From: Tetradesmus obliquus
Taxonomy: Eukaryota; Chlorophyta; Chlorophyceae; Sphaeropleales; Scenedesmaceae
Reading direction: 5' to 3'
NCBI GenBank assembly: GCA_030272155.1
Contig: CP126198.1
Coordinates: 3,596,001 to 3,660,000 of the forward strand
Length of the DNA stretch: 64,000 nt
The position numbers and the translations under genes are program-made. Positions 13,201-23,434 of the stretch are shown here, piece by piece (position 1 is the stretch's first letter; each line of letters starts with the position of its first letter). Below the pieces are notes generated by a model, which saw only the letters and a program-made list of their open reading frames with translations, was not told the DNA's origin and ran no database searches.

Positions 13201-14523
13201 AGAACATGCCGCCGGCTGCTGCACCTGTGCTGCTGCTAGCCATCCTGCGGGCCTCTTGCCGTGCTGCTGCTGTGAGTGGTGCAGGCCCACCCAGCTTGCC
13301 TGCTGCAGAGGGCCTGGTCCCTGCTGCTGCTGCTGCTGCACCTGCTGCTGCAGCAGCGCCTGGCGCCTTGAGCCGCAGCTGCGAGGATGCTGCTAAGCTT
13401 GTGCGCTTAGGGGGCACTTTGAACTTGCCCTGGTCACCTGCTGCAGCGCCTGCTGCGCTGCTGCTGCTTGCAGGAGGCCGAGCTGCAGTGCCAGCAGCAG
13501 TTGCCGAAGGAGGCCTGCTGCTGCTGCTCAGCTGCAGCCGGCCGCTGCCTGCTGTGCCTACTGCTGGCCTCGCAGCAGCTGCACTGGCAGCGGCTTTGCG
13601 GGGTGGACCCATTCCTGCAGGAGCCTCGCTGCTGCTGGCTGGCATGCGTGTTGAGCTGCGCATGTGCTGGTCAGCAGCGCTGCGCTTGGGCTGGTTGTAC
13701 TGCACAGTGGCTTTGCCCAGCACCTTGACCTGCAGGCGGTGCTTGCCATCCAGCTTGAAGATGAGCAGCTTTGACACTGCGCCTGCTGTGCTTGGCTGCC
13801 AGCTGACTGGCAGCACCACGCTGCTGTGGGGTATGACTGATGAGCTCCAGTTGAGGCTGGCAGCGCCTGGCAGTGCGGGGTCTTCTGACAGCGTGAAACC
13901 ATCTTGCACTGGTACTTTCTCAGCAGCCAGGTGCTGTAGCGAGCCACACATGGAGCCATGCACAACAGCAGCAGTGTGGCCAGTAAGTTGCCTGATGATT
14001 GTCTAATATTGGTGTGCGACATGCCTGCAAACACTGCTGTCATGGCACTGCTATGCGCTTGATGTACATGTGTCGCCGCAGCATGCCCAGTCCTTCACCA
14101 GCAAGCGTTGCAACAGTGAGCTCAGGTAGCGGCGTAGCTGCATATGCAGCTGTAGACCAGCCAGGCGGCTTTGTCGTATCACAGTACTGTGTCTTGTCAC
14201 GCTGTGTTGCATGTAACCCACCTGGTTGAGCAGCGTGCTGTTCTCGGCCTTCAAGTACAATGTTTTGCGAGATCCCACGGCGACTGTGCCAAAATCAAGT
14301 GTGGGGTGCTGCAGATGAAGCAAACAGCTTTTTGTAAGCACCTGTTTGCTGCTTACAAGTGTCCATGATCCCTGCAGCGTCGTGCCTCTGCTGCATGTAC
14401 CTGACAAAACAACTGTAGCTGTAACACTGCATTTACGATGGTCTCATCCTGCGTCACATCGCTTGTGGGCTCGCCAGCCTTGGCTTGCTGCCACTGGCTC
14501 CCGCTGTCAGCATCCAGAGACAT
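1216..14523 (-). CDS. ASPM: ASPM-like spindle-pole protein (ASH, CH, IQ array, ARM), many exons
   Basis: Probable orthologue of ASPM/Asp, a microtubule minus-end and spindle-pole organiser that binds calmodulin through IQ motifs. The start at 14523 opens a 41-codon first exon (MSLDADSGSQWQQ...) ending at a CAG|GTACAT donor at 14401. Exon 2 (14308-14222) carries LDFGTVAVGSRKTLYLKAEN, an ASPM-SPD2-Hydin (ASH) strand pattern, continued by VVLPVSWQPSTAG near 13850. After a Ser/Ala-rich linker come the WLNHLLLPFTPEYL region (12.4 kb) and the calponin-homology region: LLGYKLSHSQSP and DLRDGLRLIKVAEVLTG (10.7-10.5 kb), then MDWVQAVCRAYDVSVANF (about 9.85 kb). IQ motifs run from about 8.6 to 4.0 kb. 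A C-terminal armadillo-like part (ITAVAAIEFSTRYSKACCV, 3.1-2.9 kb; ATVGILSALVRSDAGAL, 2.2 kb) precedes an Ala/Gly/Gln-rich tail. This order is diagnostic of ASPM. Internal exon limits are approximate. Confidence 0.86.
4475..6824 (-). repeat. Single-exon IQ-motif array inside the ASPM-like gene (about 34 units)
   Basis: One exon of about 2.35 kb encodes back-to-back units of 22-24 residues following the pattern AAxxIQxxWRxxxxRxxxxxx, for example AALTIQSCWRRSRARAAY. I counted 34 units by eye. Each is expected to be an amphipathic helix binding calmodulin or myosin-type light chains. Units 8-11, 12-15 and 16-19 resemble each other in register, so a four-unit block of about 90 residues (about 270 bp) has itself been duplicated. 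More IQ units lie in flanking exons. Confidence 0.85.
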
Positions 14524-15741
14524 GACAGTCCAGCTACAAATACTTTCTCATATCTGTTTTGATTTTAGTAACAGCAGGCGGGCAAAGCTTTGTAGGCGAA
14601 CGTTCTGCCGTGCCTCAACATTTTGTGCTCCACTCCATGACTTTCGGATCGATCAATATGAGCAATAACAAAAACTTAAAGCTGCAACGCCTGAGTCACA
14701 GCCAAATCTTCAGCGGGGGTAGCAAGTTCCACATTTTTGCATTCAAAAAGTGACATGTCATGCCCCCCCTTCTTCTTCAGCAAAGCTGCCGTGTCGAGGC
14801 GATTCTAATGTTTCAATCGCTCGATAGTTGCATGGGACTTGCTAGTACCAGTCCCGATCGCTGCACAACTCTCCTTGGGCTCACGGTTACAAAAAGAGTA
14901 CAGGCTGCCACTTGTGCGCGGACTGGCACCTGCACAACTGCGCTCGCAGACCAAGCTAGGTATCACCTATAACATGTATCTTTCCAGTTGACCAGCCTGC
15001 GCCACAGCTGACTAGTCTGGCCAGCCCCACATGCGACTCCAATCAAGGCTGAGCCGCTCAGTGGCAGTGTGATCTGGCCCAGTCACTGAAAGGCGGAGCA
15101 CCAGCAGCATCCACGGCTGTGAGTTACCCAATAAGTACACGAACAGCAGACAACACGATAAGTGACATCATATATCACACCCTTTGATCGTAATTTTACA
15201 CACGGTGCACATCACAGCCCACGCCATGCCAGCCTGGGGCTGAGCCTGAGGTCCTTGCAATTGGCTCCAGGTCGCACTGACAGCTGTTGTGATCAGCATG
15301 TTGCTGCACAGCCTGTGCCAAGCTGTTGGAGCCTGTCCAGCTGCCCAGCAGGCACCAGCCACCTCACAACATTAACATATGGTCCCACCCCTCAGCACTC
15401 GCTGTCGCCATCCACAACAGCTGCCCGTGATATGAGACACGCAACAAGGTTCACATGGTATGACCTTCAATCCAACAAAACAAACATGCCATGCTGTGCC
15501 AGGTGCATAGCAGGCACAAGTCCCATTACAGCATCGTTCAGAGGAGTTGGACATATGTAACGAAATTCAAAACGCTTCGCCTGTGCCAAGCAGACCAACG
15601 CTTGGTGCTCTGTTGCTGCTGAAAATCTTGCCACCTTCTACCAGCAGCACCCTCTGTGTAGCACACATGTATAAATCATGGCGTCTGGCAGCGCACTATC
15701 CGCCAGCGGCCAGCAGCATCCACGGCCAGCTACCGCTGCAG
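14524..15741. other. Intergenic: ASPM upstream region and carrier 3' flank
   Basis: No convincing gene. TTACA at 15526-15530 gives TGTAA on the minus strand 212 bp past the carrier stop, a likely poly(A) signal. The stretch 14524-14760 is comparatively AT-rich and directly precedes the ASPM start, so it is the best place for that promoter. The remaining short frames look like chance. Confidence 0.45.
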
Positions 15742-17456
15742 TCACCGCCGCTGTATGCGCCTGCGGCTGCCTGCAGGGGCTGTCATGTTCAGCAGCTGCC
15801 GCGTGGCTGTGAAGAGCTCCTCCTTGAGCATCATCAGCAGCGCGGCAGCCAGCACCGTCTGCAGCAGCTTCACGCGCATGCCCTTGTAGAAGCCGCCCAG
15901 GCCCTGCAGGACAACAACACACCAACCGGATCTTGAGAAGGTGCACGATTGAGGGCGTGCCAGCGACTGTAACATGCACCACATGCTACGCCACGCATGC
16001 ACAGTAGCCGCCAAGGCCCTGCAGGCAGGCCCACAGACACAACCCCCAAAGCTTGCGCACGCACGGGCGTCCATTGTTATATGGCACATTTTGCCATGCG
16101 ACATTTGCCTGCTGGGCTGGGCGAATGCAACCACGCTGTTGACAGACGTGTCTGTTATAATATTCGTTGACTAGCTCATAACATCGCATGGCTGCACCAG
16201 CTGCTGCTGCTGACTCACCTCGTCTGCCAGCATGCGCTTGACTGCATCCAGCACGCCGGTGTACTTCATGTCTTCGCGCGTGTGGCGGTTGATGGACTGC
16301 AGCAGCACACACAAGCAAACAAAGACATGACAAAAACACAACGCACACTGAGCAGCAAGTGCAGCATTGCGTGTAGATGCTGGGGTCGGTTGATGCAACA
16401 AGCAGGCTCTGCAAATACTGCAAGACAACTACCTGCAAGAAGCTGCTTGCACCCTCCACAAGCCATGTCAAGCAGAGCGTCTCTCCTCTGCAGCCATCTC
16501 AGCCCTACCCCAGCCCATCGGTTTGGCAGCTGTTGCATGGCTGCTGCTACTCCTGCTGATGCAGCACGTGTCATCAACACATGCACAAGAATACAGCGCA
16601 GCCACTCCACCTACCTGCAGCCGGTTCTTCACCACCAGCAGCGGATACGTCACCAGCGTCGCGCCGATCTTCGCAAGCGCACTCAGCACAAAGATATCCA
16701 GCGCACCCAGCGCCATGCCGCCAGCCTTCCCTCCAGCAGCGGCACCCCCGGCATGCCTCTGCACCGCTGCTGCTGCTGCTGTTGCTGCGGCAGCAGGTCC
16801 CGCGGCATGCCGCGGCGCTGCATGTGCTGCCCTCCTGCTGCGCTGCCACTCCAGCGCCCGAGCAACAAGCGACTCATACAGAATGTACTGTATGGTGGGA
16901 TTAATGACCATAATCATGGAGGGAGCCAGGCCTTTGAAGAAGCCTCCCAGGCCTTGGTCTGTGTACATCTGGCGCACCACGGATAGGGTGGACATGCCGG
17001 GGCGCTGCCGCGACAGCGCCTGCATCTGCGTGATGACCACCCTGCAGTGTGGTGCAGCACGGCAGGCACAGCACATGCGGTGTTTGCAGGGCAGCAAGCC
17101 AGAACACGCATCTGCGTGATTATCACCCTGCAGAGCGGCAGGCACAAAAAAATATGGAATGTGCAGGGCAGCATGCCAGCCAGTGTGCAGCGTGGTGCAG
17201 CAGCATGCGGTATGGTTTGTGCTCTTTGCAAGTTGCGGCAGGAGGTGCACGGCGAGAGTAGTGCACAGCAAAGGAGGTCTGACAGCACACGACGTGCACA
17301 GGCTGGCATGTGTTGCAGCTGTAGCACCCTGGTCGACTGGCTGTCCCCGGACACCGCTGGAGGCCTTGCAGACAGAGACCGGCTAACAGGTGTTTGTCCC
17401 TGCTGTGCCGGCAGCCACTTCAGGTGCTGTTTGTAGCACCGTTGCCGCCATGCGCA

Positions 17457-17493
<37 letters not shown>

Positions 17494-18389
17494 AAAAACG
17501 CTGCTGCTGCTGCTGCTGCTGCTGCGCCTCACCAGATGGGGTTGGTCAGCATCACGTTGACCATGCCAGCCACTGACGCCACCAGCATGGAGGCACCCAC
17601 GCTGATGCCCACAGACTTGCCGCCATCAGACGGGCTGTACTGCTGCTGCTTCGCGTGCGCTTGCTGCCGCAAGGCTGCCATCTGATGAGCCTGCATGTGG
17701 CAGCAGCACGAAAGGACGCATGCGTATGCGCGGGGTGTTACGCGTGCTTGCATGGGTAGCAGTGTATCAGTGCACAGCTAGCGCAGCTAGCTGCCGATGA
17801 TCAGCACCAGCTGCGTTGCCACCTAGAAATGGCCAAAGGACAACAAGTCTGCCGTGCTGCTATGGTTGTTACTGTGCATCTGAGGCGCTTGCGCCAGGCG
17901 GGCAGCTGTTGTTACCCACCACTGCCATCTGCCGCAGCATAGAGTACACAGTATGGTACACGCCCTGAGAGGTGGCAGTGGCCACCACTGCGGGCCGCAG
18001 TCCTGCAAACAGCGCCCTCCAGGAGTGCTGGCGCGTGAACTCAATCACATCCTGTATGGGGCCTGGCAGCAGGCGCAGGCGGCCCTGCAACTGCTTCTCC
18101 CCACTGCCGTCATCCTTATGCTCAAGCGCTCGCAGGGTAGAAACCTGTGGAGGAAACGATTGGTGGCAGCAAAGGACGGTGGTTGCAGTTGGACGTGTGC
18201 TGCAGACAGCACACGGCTGCAGCATGCACTGCATCAACACTGCTGTGCCCCGCTGCTGCTGCTGTTAAGCAGTGCTGGTGCTGCAGGTGCCTGACTCACC
18301 GTCAGCAAAGGGTAGGTAGAGGTGAGAGCTATCACAGCGCCTATAGCACCTGCTACACCTTCGATTAGGGCATCATTCGCGTGTGCCAT
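15742..18389 (-). CDS. PXN: Peroxisomal adenine nucleotide/NAD carrier, PMP34/PXN type (SLC25)
   Basis: Mitochondrial-carrier-family protein, 379 residues, probably exchanging ATP/AMP, NAD or CoA across the peroxisomal membrane. Six exons close in phase: 18389-18300, 18144-17920, 17690-17533, 17041-16615, 16296-16219 and 15903-15742. Repeat 1 begins with DALIEGVAGAIGAVIALT and has the variant signature TYPLLTVSTLRA. Repeat 2 has GMVNVMLTNPIWVVITQMQ, and NPIW followed by a TxMQ-type motif is characteristic of the PMP34/PXN branch. Repeat 3 has LVTYPLLVVKNRLQ. GLGGFFKGLAPSMIM and GLGGFYKGMRVKLLQ are the usual matrix-helix to even-helix segments. An Ala/His-rich insert sits after repeat 2. Other SLC25 carriers (for example folate/FAD) are less likely because of NPIW. 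Substrate and location are inferred from family. Start chosen at the first Met, immediately before helix 1. Confidence 0.85.
17103..17127 (-). pseudogene. Degenerate duplicate of the exon-4 acceptor and first codons in carrier intron 3
   Basis: On the minus strand CTGCAG is followed at 17127 by GGTGATAATCACGCAGATGC. This nearly repeats the true exon-4 start at 17041 (GGTGGTCATCACGCAGATGC), which lies 86 bp further downstream in transcription. Use of the upstream copy as acceptor would read WVIITQMR and then diverge into a non-homologous sequence. It is therefore a decoy or alternative 3' splice site born by local duplication. Confidence 0.75.
17456..17524. repeat. CTG/CAG microsatellite in carrier intron 3
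   Basis: Two CTG runs separated by CAAAAACG. On the minus strand they are CAG runs starting about ten bases inside the intron from the exon-3 donor (exon ends at 17533). Confidence 0.95.
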
Positions 18390-19530
18390 GTTGCCGAAAT
18401 GCTGCTAGACCAGGGCGGTGAGAAACTCATAACCCCATCTCGGCGATGCCCACCACGGTCAAGCAGTGATGATTTCAGTGCACCAAAACATCAATGCACA
18501 CGGGCTCAGGAGAAACACCGCTAGCTGCTGCTTGCAGCACCGGCTGCTTTTTAATGCTGAGTTGGCAGGGCTTGAGCGGGAACCCGCATGAGTTCAGGTG
18601 CGTTGGGCGATGTTTCTATCATACCTACATCGCTGTCAACTGATAAGCACAAAGCAGGGCCTTGGCACGGTGGGGTGAGTGACATGGTGAGTCAGCTACA
18701 GCGCTGGGGTGTAGAACCCTGGCAGGAGTCTTGCAGGAGTCTCCAGGCACGAGCAGCTCCATTGAAAAGAGGCCAGTCCACGCTGACAGCTGTCATTCCA
18801 TGATTTCCATCACTCCTTACTGCGCCGCCTTAGCTGCAAAGCACAGCTTGCAGGTTCCTGCACGGCACTCTTGGGTGAGAGGAAAGGGGTTACAAAATAA
18901 GCCTGGGCTAAACTCATAACCGCTGCTCGACCCACCTGGGGACTTGCCATTGCCCTGACATTGAATAGCTGTCAGCAAAACAGCAGCCTAATCCATAGGC
19001 TACCAAAAGAGTACATGTGGCAAGCTAGCCGCTGCTTGCACAGGGAATAAGGTTGAATTCTCCGACAAGTCTCCATGCCGCTGGCAAGCATGAAAAAAGC
19101 ACGCATGTGGCGCAAAACAGTGCAATCAGCAGTATAGTGTTGCCACGGCTGGCAGATACCAGCAAAGCAGCCACTGCCGGGTGTCAGAGGTTGATAGCAT
19201 TTTGTACAACAGTGCTGCTAACATAGGCGAAGAACAAAGAAGATTCGCAAGCCGTGCACAGCCGCAAGTAAGCACACAGACGCCCCACCGCACGCAGCCA
19301 ACTGCCGCCCTGCAAACTTGATCTGCTGCAGCAAGCAAGCAATGCGCCATGCACTTTCACAGCACAAGCTGAGGAACGGGTGTTGCCGTCTGAAAGCCAA
19401 CATTGCTGATCATGCAGTGTGAACTAAGCCGTGCATTGTTCTGCCTGCACTGTGTTAGGTGCCCCATTGCAGCCTTACAGACAGCACATGCAAGCGCATC
19501 TGTGCACACACATATGTGCTGCTGCTGGCT
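18390..19530. other. Intergenic region upstream of the carrier gene, no gene seen
   Basis: Short frames only, none with a domain or consistent splice signals. The part next to 18389 should hold the carrier promoter. No tRNA-like cloverleaf or B-box was recognised by eye. Confidence 0.4.
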
Positions 19531-19538
19531 GTGCAAAC
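19531..19538. repeat. Left 8-bp target-site duplication of the hAT-type element
   Basis: GTGCAAAC, identical to 20324-20331 on the other side of the element. Confidence 0.93.
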
Positions 19539-20323
19539 CAGGGTTGCTCAATACGCAATACGTATGGTATTGGATACGCGGTACGCGATACGCAATACGC
19601 TGCCTGGAGAGTATTGATACGTGCCCAAATACGCGCCAGTACGTGGTGTGCTGTGGTTAGCCCATGACACGGTTGACACTGCATTGCAGTATTGCAGCCA
19701 TTGCAGCAGCGCCGCCGTCAGCCTGCATGTCCTAGGATGCTCGTGACTCACATGATGTTGCACAACTCAAAAACAGCCACCTCTTGCACTTGGTTGAGGC
19801 AGCCTGTCACAATGATACAGCTACAACTTGGCGCACGCGCGCACACAACCACGTGACGGCCCTGCTGGTGACCGTCGGCGGCGCTGCTGGTGACTGACAA
19901 ATGAACATCCCCTGCAGCAGGTGCACGTAGCAGCACGTGCCCCGTCGAAAGCTTGAACGAAACGTTTTGGCTTGATTGTTGTCATTGCTGTGCTGAACGA
20001 TGATATGTTGACGTGATCGAGCACACTGCTGTACGACTTTGGGCAGCTGCTGCTGATCAGCCGAGGGGCGCTTGGAAGCCACAACATCGCTGCCGAGCTA
20101 GGTCGAAGCTTTAAATATGTGTTCTGAATCATACTTGGTTGCAAGTACGTGGTGTGCGCGATGCTGTGAGCCGTCAGTTGTCACTTCGGTACGGGGAGGC
20201 TTTGACCAATACGTCAACCTCCCACTGAAAACGGCGTATTTCTGGCGTATTTTGCCTCGTACGACGCATTATACGTTTCAAATACGTGATACGCTGCCTG
20301 AAAGGGCGTATTGAGCAACCCTG
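19539..20323. mobile_element. Non-autonomous hAT-type DNA transposon (MITE-like), 785 bp
   Basis: The element begins CAGGGTTGCTCAATACGC at 19539 and ends with the exact reverse complement of those 18 bases at 20323. It is flanked by a perfect 8-bp direct duplication GTGCAAAC (19531-19538 and 20324-20331). CAGGG termini with 8-bp target-site duplications are the hallmark of the hAT superfamily. Sub-terminal regions are packed with ATACG/TACG words at both ends, resembling the sub-terminal transposase-binding repeats of hAT elements. No frame inside resembles a transposase, so it must have been moved in trans. Perfect repeats and target duplication argue for a fairly recent insertion. Confidence 0.93.
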
Positions 20324-20331
20324 GTGCAAAC
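20324..20331. repeat. Right 8-bp target-site duplication of the hAT-type element
   Basis: GTGCAAAC, identical to 19531-19538. Confidence 0.93.
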
Positions 20332-23152
20332 TGCCCGTGCTGTGGCAACTCTGACGCACAGGCAGCAGAGTTGCTGTGGTGTTGGTTCAAGAACTGTGCA
20401 ACCTCTGAAACCTGCTGTGCTGAACCACACACATTGGCTGCGCAATGCAGAACAACACTCCACGCATGCCAGCACATGTCACACCACACCCAACACACCT
20501 AGGCGAATGGGGCAGCACGTTCTGCCATGCTACTCGCTGCGCCACCCCATAGACGGCAACACAGCAAACTGCGCTGCTGCAAGCAGCTGCCGTTGCTGTC
20601 GCTCCAACACCTTTCAGGCCCTGCGCGTTCCAGGCGCCACCCGCCACACACCATGCTCGATAGCGGAACAGCACCATGCAGCAAACACGGGTCAACAGCG
20701 CAGCTGGCTGTTGGCAGAGGCCCTCTCTCTCAGAATGCTCTGTGTGTGGCGGCATGCCACAGGTAAGGAGGCGAGGTGGAACTGCCAAGGCCATCAGCAA
20801 CGCCGCAGCATGACGCAACTGGGGTGCGATAGGCAGCAATGCATCGTGGTTGACAGCTGAGAATGTATGTGCTGGGCGTCTCTCGCTGACGTTAAAAGCA
20901 CCGCCCGCACTGGTCACTGGCAGCCACAGGCGTCAACACCCGGAGCATCTGAATCCTGTTAAGGCACGACAACAACACCAGAAAACCACGAGCCACAGCA
21001 GCCTCAAACAGCACAGCACACATTCCGTGTTGTGTGGGGACAGTACAACAGAACATGGAGCAAAGTGAGTGTGCACTGTGAAAATCCAGGCCGAAAACCA
21101 ACGCAGCTAGAGACGCCAGCCAACCTATTGATAACACCCACATGCATGGCTACCCGAATGCTGTATGTGTGTCTGCACTGCTGCATGCTGCGCTAGTTGC
21201 AGCAAGTGTGCCGGGCAGCCAAGCAGACGGTTCCACGCCTGCACCTCCATGAGGGCCGCCACATGACCAACTGCCACAACAGTGACAGGAAACATTGCAC
21301 CCAGACCTTCCACTCTGCAGCCAATGAAGATCTACAGAGCAGGGTGCTGTGACTGTGTGTTGCGCAAAGCATGCATGCCTGAATGCCAGAGCTATGCGTA
21401 AGCGCCCTGCGCCTGAGCTAGCTCTAGCAAACCACCTTTGCGGTTGTGCAGGGTACCACAACACTTGCGGCATCAAACAGCAGCCAAGCATGCTGGGCAA
21501 GCAGCGCACACAGCAGCAACTGCCATGCTAGCAAGCGCACGGCAGCCGCATGTTGGCTGGCCATACCTTGATGCGACGGCTACACCCGATTGAGCAGATT
21601 CAGCCAACAGACTCTTCGTTTAAAACTAGAGTGTGACGCGAAGTGTGGCATAAGACACGCACATGTCAGCCTGTACACACACAAAAGGGACGGAGTGAGC
21701 TTCCACAGCAAAAGCAAGAGCCAAGCCATGGCCTTGTTAGATGCTGCAGCGTGGTGCAACCAGGCATTCCCTGGCGCCAAATCACTCTCTCGCGAGTCTT
21801 GCAGAGGCGCACGTGCCCTGTACAGCCCCCCTGTACACGTGTGCTCCTACTAGTGACAGATGTGCGGTGTGCAACCGCCCGCTGCCGCCACATAGGCAAG
21901 CATGCAGCTAACACCAAAAGCCCCTTGCGCGCCCTATGCTTCCAGACCTGCCCTCACCCAGTCTCGCGTTGAAAAAACACGAGCCGGGTCAATGTAAAGC
22001 ATGAGCTAAACCCAAATTAGGCAAGAACAACTCCTATGCCCCAAAGCAGCGACAGATTCCTCACATGTGCGGGCTAATACGCCACACATGTGCAGAAGAA
22101 AACCAACAGGCAGCTCTGGACAGTGGTCACTGAGCATGTACAGGCAGCTGCCACAAAACCTGCTGCTGCGGCTGCCGCGGCTGCTGCTGCCACAAAGTGG
22201 CGCTGCCCGCCCTTGCACAACTGCTGCAGCTGCTGCGGAAAATGATAAGCGCACTGCCCTAACACCCCCAACAAACACCTTGCCAGTTGTCTCTTCGCTG
22301 CAAGAAAGCGGCTCAAACAGGCATGCACGCATGCAGGAGGCCTGCAGTGTGTGCCGCCCGCACGCATGTGTTGCGTGAGCCACTGGCATTTGCTGCTGCC
22401 GGCAAAATCAAAATGGATACACAGCCGGGGCAGCAGCTGCCGTGAATAACCCCTCTCCCGGAGCTCAACAGCTCTAGCAGTACTTTAGCAGTAACAAGAG
22501 CACTGCGCAGGTATAACACCAAGAGAGTGCCGGGCACTGCAAGAGATGCAGCAAAATCAGCCCTGCGAGTCCTTGAAACAGCTGCGTAACGTGACTTGCA
22601 AGCTGCCAGCAGCAACAACCCTTTGCGGGATAGACGCTGCCAGCCGCGCTGTATTCCACACCGCAGCAGAGATACGTCAGCATAGCTGCATGAGCTAGCG
22701 AGCTAATCACCGCGCAGCGCAGCTATTGTTGGCAGCTCACTGAGAGGAGCTGAGATGCCAGTTGCACCAACCCCAATGCCGTACACGTTTGCTTTGGGCC
22801 ACTAACCAGCCGCGGCAGTGTCACCTACATCACAGTGCGCAGCGCACGCTGCCCACACGCCACACCCCAGTACCAAAATGTGCAGCCTGATGAGCAGCCC
22901 AAGCACCACACACAGCATGACCCATTCCAACCTCACAGCACGATTGTTCTTCTGCAAGCTCCACACGCTTTCAGAGCACGCACGCATCCATGCAACCGTT
23001 ACCCCAAAGCGCCTGCGGCACGTACCACGCCACGCCCTTGCAGGAATGTACGCCTTGCCTCGCCAAATGCCCCCTGACTGCATGCCAACACAGTGCGCCC
23101 ATCACAACGCCACAACGACACCCAGCAAGGCTTGCAACAAACAGCAGTCGCC
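20332..23152. other. Long intergenic stretch downstream of the cysteine oxidase, no supported gene
   Basis: About 2.8 kb without a recognisable gene. One minus-strand segment, 21313 down to about 21230, follows a CTGCAG acceptor-like site and reads EGLGAMFPVTVVAVGHVAAL, a hydrophobic exon-like piece. I could not connect it to other exons. Other frames are short and without domains. The 3' UTR of the cysteine oxidase gene must lie in the right-hand end. Confidence 0.4.
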
Positions 23153-23399
23153 TCAGCTGCAGCGCACTCGCTGGCCTGTGTACAGCCCCCGAGCCACATG
23201 AAAGTCCGAAGGCTCCTTCCAAACCTCCAGCCCTACAATGATGTCGTCCCGCCCCTCAACCCCAAACCCTCCGGCCGCCGAAGGGTACTGCTGCTGCGCA
23301 AAACCGCGCGCCGCTGCCGCAGCCGCAGCCTGCTGCTGCATCAGCTGCTGCTGCTGCTGCTGCTGGGGGTCCAGGCCGGGCGCTGCTGCGGCGCTGCAG

Positions 23400-23434
<35 letters not shown>

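Noticed and set aside
18540-18620. Possible tRNA B-box (GGTTCCCGCTCAAGCC on the minus strand)
   Set aside because: No matching acceptor stem, anticodon arm or A-box could be folded around it.
21125-21509. Hydrophobic exon-like segment EGLGAMFPVTVVAVGHVAAL on the minus strand
   Set aside because: It has an acceptor-like site, but no donor, start or neighbouring exon could be matched; not enough for a gene call.
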